41,542 bases of DNA from Gammaproteobacteria bacterium. Lineage in GTDB: Bacteria; Pseudomonadota; Gammaproteobacteria; Coxiellales; Coxiellaceae. The DNA lies in assembly GCA_013287505.1 (NCBI GenBank), contig JABDDR010000010.1:1497-43038 (forward strand), given 5' to 3'. The position numbers were made by a program, and so were the translations under genes. Positions 34,639 through 41,542 of this stretch are shown piece after piece. Each line of letters begins with the position of its first letter. Position 1 is the stretch's first letter. Under the pieces are notes generated by a model. The model was given only the letters and a program-made list of their open reading frames with translations. It had not been told where the DNA came from and ran no database searches.

Positions 34639-35941
34639 CCTGCGCAGCCCACATCTTCGCCTTCGCAACAATCTCTCTCGTATCAATATGCATGAATTCA
34701 CCGTGATTCAGCAACTGTTTTCCCGCAACCCACACATCACTTACTTGCATACGATTCACCGCATACACCAAATGTGAAATCGGATTGTAAACCGGTTGCG
34801 TAAAAAAGTGTTCGAGATCGACCGCAATCATATCCGCATATTTTCCAACCTCAATCGACCCAATCACTTTTTCTAATCCCATCGCTTTTGCACCATTTAT
34901 TGTCGCCATTTCAAGCGCAGTCATTGCATTGAGCACTGTGGGATCGCGGCTTTCACCTTTTGCAATTAAAGCGGCTGTGCGTAATTCGCCAAACATATCA
35001 AGATCATTATTGCTGGCTGCGCCATCCGTACCAAGACATACATTCACGCCTGCTTCTAATAATTTCACCACAGGTGCAAATCCACTGGCCAATTTTAAAT
35101 TCGATTCAGGATTATGTGACATGTGAATGTTTGTTTTGGCGCAGAGTGCAATTTCATCATCGGTTAAATGTGTCATATGCACAGCAATCAAGTGTTCATT
35201 CAATAAACCCAATTCATGAAAGCGTTGCAAAGGACGCTTGCCGTATTGTTTTAAATCAATATCAATTTCAGCTTGTGTTTCATGCAAATGAATATGAATA
35301 CGCAAATGATTATCATCGGCAAATTTTTTGGTTTTTAATAAACTGTCATTGTTAGTAATGTAAGGAGAATGTGGCGCTAACATATAGGTAATTAATGTAC
35401 TATCAGGACGTGAGAAATATTCTGACGCCACTTTTTCAAGACATTCATCAGCATCCTTTGCCCAACCGGTCGGTGCATTACCTACCCATAATCCCAGCGA
35501 TGCACGTATACCAGAATCAATTGCTGCACGCGCAGTGGCATTGGGATAGAAATAATGATCATTAAAACACGTTGTGCCACCACGTAACATTTCGATAATG
35601 GCTAATTGGGATCCATCATAACAACTCTCTGCATTAATAATTTTAGACTCTGCTGGCCAAATATGATTTTGTAGCCAATCCATTAATTGCAAATCATCGC
35701 CCAATCCGCGCAATAAATTCATCGGTGTGTGCGCGTGGGTATTAATTAATCCTGGCATGATCACATGCGATTGCCGATCAATATTATTTTTCGCCGTATA
35801 ATTTTTTTTTGCTGTTTCTGTCGGCAAAATCGCGATGATTTTTTCCGAATCAATGGCAATGGAATGATGTTCTAAAATTTGGTTGCGCGGAACAATGGGC
35901 AGAACCCAGCGAGCATGGATCAGAGTGTCTATTTTTTGCAT
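34631..35941 (-). CDS. TRZ/ATZ family amidohydrolase (MtaD-like 5'-methylthioadenosine/S-adenosylhomocysteine deaminase)
   Basis: VIMPGLINTHAHTPMNLLRGLGDDLQLMDWLQNHIWPAE, HIHLHETQAEI, HNPESNLKLASGFAPV, LGTDGAASNNDLDMFGELR; sits upstream of gyrA as in Pseudomonas. Confidence 0.92.
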   Translation of the reverse strand: MQKIDTLIHARWVLPIVPRNQILEHHSIAIDSEKIIAILPTETAKKNYTAKNNIDRQSHVIMPGLINTHAHTPMNLLRGLGDDLQLMDWLQNHIWPAESKIINAESCYDGSQLAIIEMLRGGTTCFNDHYFYPNATARAAIDSGIRASLGLWVGNAPTGWAKDADECLEKVASEYFSRPDSTLITYMLAPHSPYITNNDSLLKTKKFADDNHLRIHIHLHETQAEIDIDLKQYGKRPLQRFHELGLLNEHLIAVHMTHLTDDEIALCAKTNIHMSHNPESNLKLASGFAPVVKLLEAGVNVCLGTDGAASNNDLDMFGELRTAALIAKGESRDPTVLNAMTALEMATINGAKAMGLEKVIGSIEVGKYADMIAVDLEHFFTQPVYNPISHLVYAVNRMQVSDVWVAGKQLLNHGEFMHIDTREIVAKAKMWAAQVS

Positions 35942-36048
35942 GGAAACAGCCTTGTTTTGGTGAAAATTTACTCGCTGTAATCGTAACAAAATAGGGTGAA
36001 TTATGGTATGATTATTCGCGCAATAATGATTACAAAAAGGCGATTATC

Positions 36049-38595
36049 ATGTCAGGTTTAGCGAAAGAAATTACCACGATAACGATCGAAGATGAATTAA
36101 AACAATCCTACTTAGATTACGCAATGAGCGTGATTGTGGGGCGTGCATTGCCTGATGTGCGTGACGGGCTAAAACCTGTACATCGCCGCGCTTTATTCGC
36201 CATGCATGAGCTGGGCAATGACTGGAATAAGCCTTATAAAAAATCAGCGCGTATTGTGGGTGACGTGATCGGTAAATACCATCCGCATGGTGATACCGCC
36301 GTTTACGATACGATTGTGCGTATGGCGCAGCCGTTTAGCTTGCGTTACATGCTTGTCGATGGTCAGGGTAACTTTGGTTCGGTCGATGGCGATGCGCCAG
36401 CGGCGATGCGTTATACCGAAATTCGCATGAGCCAATTTGCCCATTATTTGTTGGCTGATTTGGACAAGCAAACCGTCGATTTTGTGCCTAATTACGATGA
36501 AACCGAACAAATGCCTTCGGTATTACCTACACAAGTGCCCAATCTTTTAGTAAATGGATCCTCGGGTATCGCAGTTGGTATGGCAACCAATATCCCACCT
36601 CACAATTTATCCGAGGTAGTTGATGCAACGCTGGCATTGATTGATAACGCAGAATTAACGGTTGAAGAATTAATGCACTATGTTCCTGGCCCTGATTTTC
36701 CAACAGCGGGAATAATTAACGGGCGTGCGGGTATTGTACGTGCGTATCGCACCGGTCGTGGCAAAATTTATGTGCGCGCAAAAACAGATGTTGAAATTAA
36801 TGAAAAAACAGGACGTACATCGATTATTGTGCATGAATTACCGTATCAAGTGAACAAAGCGCGATTGCTGGAACGCATCGGCGAATTGGTGCGTGATAAA
36901 TTAATCGATGGCATTGTTGGGTTGCGCGATGAATCGGATAAAAGCGGTATGCGCATGGTGATTGAAGTGCGTCGCGGTGATCAGCCTGAAGTAGTATTAA
37001 ATAATTTATTTGCGCAAACTCAATTGCAAACGGTTTTTGGCATCAACATGGTGGCGTTATATAACGGTCGCCCGCATGTCATGAATCTCAAATTTATTTT
37101 AAATGCATTTTTACAGCATCGCCGTGAAGTGGTGACGCGTCGCACGATTTTCTTATTAGCAAAAGCGAAAGACCGCGCGCATATTTTAGAAGGTTTGGGT
37201 ATCGCATTAGCGAATATCGATGAAATCGTTGCATTGATTAAATCGGCAAAAACACCGGTGGATGCAAAAGCGTTACTGTTAGCAAAAGCGTGGATGCCAG
37301 GTGTTGTCGCGAGCTTGCTTGAAAAAGCAGGCGCGAATCAAACGCGTCCTGATGAATTAAGTGATCAATATGGTTTGCGCGACGGGAAATATTATTTATC
37401 ACCCGAACAAGCGCAAGCGATTTTAGATTTACGCTTGCATCGCTTAACAGGATTAGAAACCGATAAAATTCACGATGAATATAAGCAATTAATCGAACAA
37501 ATTACGGCATTAATTGAAATTTTATCAAATCCTGATCGACTCCACGCTGTGATTCGCGAAGAATTAATCACCATCAAAACACAATTTGGTGATGCGCGTC
37601 GCACAGTGATTTTAGAAAATCAAGAAGATTTGTCTTCTGAAGATTTAATCACCGTGGAAGATTTGGTTGTGACTTTATCGCATGAAGGATATATCAAAGC
37701 GCAATCGCTCGACAGTTATGAATCACAACATCGCGGTGGACGTGGCAAACGCGCAACAGCCGTCAAAGAAGAAGATTATGTGAAAAATATTTTAGTGGCC
37801 AATTCGCATCATCACATTTTATGCTTCTCTACCACAGGAAAAGTGTATTGGTTGAAGACGTATCAAATTCCACAAGCAGGGCGTGCAGCACGCGGTCAAC
37901 CGATCGTGAATTTATTGCCACTTGAAAAAGACGAATTAATTACGGCTATTTTGCCAGTGATTGAATTTGATGAAGCGCATTTTATTTTTATGGCAACACA
38001 AAATGGTACGGTGAAAAAAGTCGCCTTATCTGAATTTGCAAATCAACGTTCGAACGGAAAAATTGCATTGGGATTAAAAGAAGGTGATCGATTGATTGGT
38101 GTTGCATTAACGGATGGTAAGCAAGATATTATGCTTGTCAGTGATGCTGGAAAAGCCACGCGTTTTTCAGAAGATCAAGTGCGTACGATGGGTCGAACTG
38201 CAACGGGTATTCGCGGTATTCGATTGAAACCCGATCAAAAATTAATTTCACTTATTATCCCGAAAAAAGATGGCACGATTTTAACGGTGACTGAAAATGG
38301 CTATGGTCAACGCACTGAGGTGAATGATTATCGCGAATGTAGTCGTGGCGGGCAGGGTGTGATTGCGATTCAAACCACGGATCGTAATGGTAAGGTTGTG
38401 GGTTCTATTCCGGTTCAGCCTGACTCTGAAATTTTAATGGTAACCAATGGTGGCACGCTCGTGCGTATTCCTGTTGCTGAAATTAATGTGATTGGACGCA
38501 ACACGCAAGGTGTGAGATTAATTAACGTTCAGGAAGGCGAAAAGGTCGTGAGCGTTGAGGGTATTGATGCGACGCTGAGTGCAACAGAAGAGTAA
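36049..38595 (+). CDS. gyrA: DNA gyrase subunit A
   Basis: [86 protein letters not shown]. Confidence 0.98.
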   Translation: MSGLAKEITTITIEDELKQSYLDYAMSVIVGRALPDVRDGLKPVHRRALFAMHELGNDWNKPYKKSARIVGDVIGKYHPHGDTAVYDTIVRMAQPFSLRYMLVDGQGNFGSVDGDAPAAMRYTEIRMSQFAHYLLADLDKQTVDFVPNYDETEQMPSVLPTQVPNLLVNGSSGIAVGMATNIPPHNLSEVVDATLALIDNAELTVEELMHYVPGPDFPTAGIINGRAGIVRAYRTGRGKIYVRAKTDVEINEKTGRTSIIVHELPYQVNKARLLERIGELVRDKLIDGIVGLRDESDKSGMRMVIEVRRGDQPEVVLNNLFAQTQLQTVFGINMVALYNGRPHVMNLKFILNAFLQHRREVVTRRTIFLLAKAKDRAHILEGLGIALANIDEIVALIKSAKTPVDAKALLLAKAWMPGVVASLLEKAGANQTRPDELSDQYGLRDGKYYLSPEQAQAILDLRLHRLTGLETDKIHDEYKQLIEQITALIEILSNPDRLHAVIREELITIKTQFGDARRTVILENQEDLSSEDLITVEDLVVTLSHEGYIKAQSLDSYESQHRGGRGKRATAVKEEDYVKNILVANSHHHILCFSTTGKVYWLKTYQIPQAGRAARGQPIVNLLPLEKDELITAILPVIEFDEAHFIFMATQNGTVKKVALSEFANQRSNGKIALGLKEGDRLIGVALTDGKQDIMLVSDAGKATRFSEDQVRTMGRTATGIRGIRLKPDQKLISLIIPKKDGTILTVTENGYGQRTEVNDYRECSRGGQGVIAIQTTDRNGKVVGSIPVQPDSEILMVTNGGTLVRIPVAEINVIGRNTQGVRLINVQEGEKVVSVEGIDATLSATEE

Positions 38596-38626
38596 ACGTT
38601 GCGCCATTCTCAACTTTTACACTGCA

Positions 38627-38737
38627 CCAGTGATATAGTTTAGAAGCCCTCGCGTCAGCGAGTGCGAAAGTTTGAATGAGAATAGTGAAATTCCCATCGC
38701 GCTTGCTAACACAAGTGCTTCTAAACTATGTCACTAG
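38627..38737. repeat. 111-bp palindromic repeat family F2 (copy C)
   Basis: ccagtgatatagtttagaagc ... gcttctaaactatgtcactag; inner hairpins gccctcgc-gtca-gcgagtgc and gcgcttgc-taac-acaagtgc; same 111-bp length as A and B. Confidence 0.92.
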
Positions 38738-38786
38738 CAAGTGCACACTCAAAGATCACACCAGTAACATCCAAAAGAGCCCAACA

Positions 38787-39890
38787 ATGACAAAAAACAT
38801 ATTTAATTTTTCCGCCGGCCCTGCAATGATGCCCCCTGAAGTCATGCAACAAGCCCAAACCGAATTTTTAAATTGGCACGGCACGGGTGTTTCTATTGCA
38901 GAAATCTCTCATCGCAGTCAGCCCTACCTGGATGTTGCAAAACAAGCTGAAAATGATTTACGTGATTTGTTAAACATCCCTGCGAATTATCATGTTTTGT
39001 TTTTACCCGGTGGTTCTCGCACCCAATTTTCCGCTATCCCTATGAATTTAATCGGCGATTTTAAATCTGCGGCATTTGTGCAAACAGGTCATTGGGGAAA
39101 ATGTGCTGCGATTGAAGCAGCGCGATATTTAAATGCAAAAATTATTGCAGATTCTCTTCGTAAAGATGCGATGCATCGAGTCTCAGACTTCGCAACCATT
39201 CCTGCACAAAACACCTGGCAGGATTTTTCCGATTGCGCTTATTTGCATTACGTCGATAATGAAACCATCCACGGCGTTGAATTTGATTTTATCCCCGATT
39301 CAAAAAATATTCCGTTAGTGTGCGACATGTCATCCAATTTATTATCGCGTCCGTTTGACGTATCAAAATTCGGCTTGATTTATGCGTGTTCTCAAAAAAA
39401 TATTGCGATCGCTGGTATTACGATTGTCATTATTCGTGATGATTTATTGCAACGAAAACCCCATCCCGCATTGCCATCCATTATGAATTACGCGCTACAA
39501 GTTAAAAATAATTCAATGTTCAATACACCTCCAACATTCGAATGGTATTTTGCCGGATTGGTTTTTCAGTGGTTGAAAAAACAAGGCGGATTAGATGCAA
39601 TGGCGCAAAAAAACGCTGAAAAATCCGAGAAATTATACAATTATTTAGATTCACAAGATTTTTATAAAAACAATGTCGATAAAAAATTTCGCTCGCGCAT
39701 GAATGTGGTTTTCAATTTACCCACTCCAGCATTGGAAGCGGAATTTGTAAATGCTGCCAATAAAGCAGGATTGATTGGATTAAAAGGTCACTCAATTGGC
39801 GGCGGCATTCGCGCAAGTATTTATAACGCCATGCCAATCGAAGGCGTTGATCGTCTTATTTCATTCATGCAATCATTTCATCCCTTTTAA
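38787..39890 (+). CDS. serC: Phosphoserine aminotransferase
   Basis: MTKNIFNFSAGPAMMPPEVMQQAQTEFLNWHGTGVSIAEISHRS, FLPGGSRTQFSAIPMNL, GHSIGGGIRASIYNAMP; start 38787 (the listed 38676 is inside repeat F2-C). Confidence 0.96.
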   Translation: MTKNIFNFSAGPAMMPPEVMQQAQTEFLNWHGTGVSIAEISHRSQPYLDVAKQAENDLRDLLNIPANYHVLFLPGGSRTQFSAIPMNLIGDFKSAAFVQTGHWGKCAAIEAARYLNAKIIADSLRKDAMHRVSDFATIPAQNTWQDFSDCAYLHYVDNETIHGVEFDFIPDSKNIPLVCDMSSNLLSRPFDVSKFGLIYACSQKNIAIAGITIVIIRDDLLQRKPHPALPSIMNYALQVKNNSMFNTPPTFEWYFAGLVFQWLKKQGGLDAMAQKNAEKSEKLYNYLDSQDFYKNNVDKKFRSRMNVVFNLPTPALEAEFVNAANKAGLIGLKGHSIGGGIRASIYNAMPIEGVDRLISFMQSFHPF

Positions 39891-39980
39891 AAATAAGAGG
39901 TTGTTCCGCGCTTCGTCTGAAAATAATAACTTAGTCCGTACTTCGTCTGAAAAAAATGAGTTGGTCTGCACTCGCAAACC
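39891..39980. repeat. Three degenerate 30-bp tandem repeats
   Basis: aaataagaggttgttccgcgcttcgtctga / aaataataacttagtccgtacttcgtctga / aaaaaatgagttggtctgcactcgcaaacc, in exact 30-bp register. Confidence 0.8.
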
Positions 39981-39994
39981 TGCAGAATCTTTAA

Positions 39995-40041
39995 CCCCCT
40001 TTGAAAAAGGGGGTCGGTTCGCGCAGCGAACCGGGGGGATT
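39995..40041. repeat. Twin-hairpin repeat between serC and nadE
   Basis: ccccctttgaaaaaggggg (39995-40013) followed by ggttcgc-gca-gcgaacc (40016-40032) and gggggg abutting the nadE stop codon. Confidence 0.8.
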
Positions 40042-41542
40042 TACATCCGCGTATACCCCGACGTAATCGGATACCGCCGATCTTTTCCAAACGCACGCTG
40101 AGTTAAACGAATACCAATTGGCGCTTGCCGACGTTTATATTCATTAAAATAAATCATGCGCACGACATCATCGACGATTTTTTTATCGAATCCCGCTTCA
40201 ACAAGCTGCGTCGGCGTTTCATCTTTTTCAATATATCGCTCAAGAATCTCATCTAAAATGTCATACGGTGGTAATTTGTCCTGATCCGTTTGATTCGGCG
40301 CAAGCTCAGCCGTCGGCGCACGCGTTAAAACACGCTCCGGAATAACAGGTGAAATTTGATTTCGGTATTTTGAGAGCGCGTAAACCAACATTTTTGATAC
40401 ATCTTTAATTACTGCAAATCCACCAGCCATATCGCCATACAATGTTGCATAGCCGACAGACATTTCGCTTTTATTGCCAGTGGTTAAAACGATTTTTCCA
40501 AATTTGTTCGACATCGCCATTAATAACATACCGCGAATACGTGCTTGTAAATTTTCTTCGGTAGAATTAACAGGCGCGTCTTTAAAAAGCGGCGATAACG
40601 TTTTTTTAAAGTCATCAAATAAAGCATCAATTTTTATGATGTGATATGCGACACCCATTTTCTCTGCTTGCGCAATGGCATCATCAATGCTGATTTTCGC
40701 TGTAAATTGTGAAGGCATAATCACCGCAGTGACTTTGTCAGCGCCAATCGCATCCGCCGCAATGGCGAGTGTTAATGCAGAATCAATACCGCCGGATAAT
40801 CCAATCAATGCGCCCGGAAAATTATTTTTTTGAATATAATCCCGCACGCCTAACTTTAATGTTTCGTAAATATGCGCTTCTTGAGCTAACCGTTCTGGCA
40901 GGGGTTGTGGCGCAATAATCGCTTTGTGATTTTGCATTGCGATATCGACAGTCATAATATTTTCTACATAGTAGGGCGCTTGTTGACAACGATTGCCGTT
41001 GGCATCAATTACCATCGATCCACCATCAAACACCAGCTCATCTTGCCCACCAATCAAATTCGCATAAATAATAGGAAGATGCGTTTGTGCAACACGTTCA
41101 CTCAACGTATTTTCACGATCACGAATTTTATTTTTGTCAAAGGGCGATGCGTTGATGGAAATGATTAATTGCGCACCCGCATTTTTTGCCTTAATTATAG
41201 GGTTTTTGTGCCACACATCTTCACAAATCAATAAACCGATTTTAAATCCATTTAATTCAAATATACAGGGTTGATCGCCTGGTGTGAAATACCGTTTCTC
41301 ATCAAACACCGTATAGTTCGGTAATTCTTGTTTGGCATAATCCGCAATGATTTTTCCATGATGAATTAATGCTGCTTTATTATAAATATTTTTTTCAACA
41401 CGCTCAGGATAGCCTAAAATAATGGCGGTTTCCCCAATATTTTCTTTAATATGCGATAACACACGTTCACATCGCGCATAAAAACCAGGGCGAAATAATA
41501 AATCTTCTGGCGGATAACCGCATAAAGCCAGCTCAGGAAAAA
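40041..41542 (-). CDS. nadE: Glutamine-dependent NAD+ synthetase, N-terminus cut by window edge
   Basis: GALIGLSGGIDSALTLAIAADAIGADKVTAVIMPSQ, LTTGNKSEMSVGYATLYGDMAGGFAVIKDVSK, nitrilase part NGFKIGLLICEDVWH; frame is open to 41542 (PELALCGYPPEDLLFRPGFYARCERVLSH...). Confidence 0.96.
   Translation of the reverse strand, partial: FPELALCGYPPEDLLFRPGFYARCERVLSHIKENIGETAIILGYPERVEKNIYNKAALIHHGKIIADYAKQELPNYTVFDEKRYFTPGDQPCIFELNGFKIGLLICEDVWHKNPIIKAKNAGAQLIISINASPFDKNKIRDRENTLSERVAQTHLPIIYANLIGGQDELVFDGGSMVIDANGNRCQQAPYYVENIMTVDIAMQNHKAIIAPQPLPERLAQEAHIYETLKLGVRDYIQKNNFPGALIGLSGGIDSALTLAIAADAIGADKVTAVIMPSQFTAKISIDDAIAQAEKMGVAYHIIKIDALFDDFKKTLSPLFKDAPVNSTEENLQARIRGMLLMAMSNKFGKIVLTTGNKSEMSVGYATLYGDMAGGFAVIKDVSKMLVYALSKYRNQISPVIPERVLTRAPTAELAPNQTDQDKLPPYDILDEILERYIEKDETPTQLVEAGFDKKIVDDVVRMIYFNEYKRRQAPIGIRLTQRAFGKDRRYPITSGYTRM

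Noticed and set aside
36290-36320. Thr instead of Ser at gyrase position 83 ([10 protein letters not shown])
   Set aside because: Thr is the normal residue in several gammaproteobacteria such as Pseudomonas aeruginosa, and D87 is kept; not evidence of quinolone resistance.
39796-40101. ORF of 101 aa spanning the serC end and downstream repeats
   Set aside because: Overlaps serC out of frame, passes through tandem repeats and twin hairpins; no start context.

Overview
41.5 kb of an AT-rich gammaproteobacterial chromosome. Gene content and style suggest a Legionellales/Coxiella-like lineage, but that is inference. Most of the window is housekeeping: ABC-2 transporter pair, dusA, rpmE, prpC-prpD, mltB-type transglycosylase, rmuC, dapA, tRNA-Ser(CGA), fadL-like porin, queA, icd, clpA, uvrB, HMG-CoA lyase, TRZ/ATZ amidohydrolase, gyrA, serC, nadE. 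Accessory items include a eukaryotic-like Ser/Thr kinase (effector candidate), a CheB-CheR-PAS-GGDEF fusion, a membrane GGDEF protein overlapping uvrB by 4 bp, and a surface protein with seven alternating BIg2-type repeats capped by a DUF3494 (ice-binding-like) domain, encoded next to an outer-membrane beta-barrel. Two non-obvious signals stand out. First, the 73-aa lipoprotein after dapA looks like a BamC reduced to its lipidated N-terminal BamD-binding lasso. Second, the window carries several unrelated families of 'hairpin-within-hairpin' palindromic repeats (about 93-140 bp). Nearly all sit at gene 3' ends, and in two cases the repeat supplies the stop codon and terminal residues of the neighbouring protein. 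No CRISPR array, prophage, transposase or rRNA was seen. No database search was run; all family names come from motif recognition.
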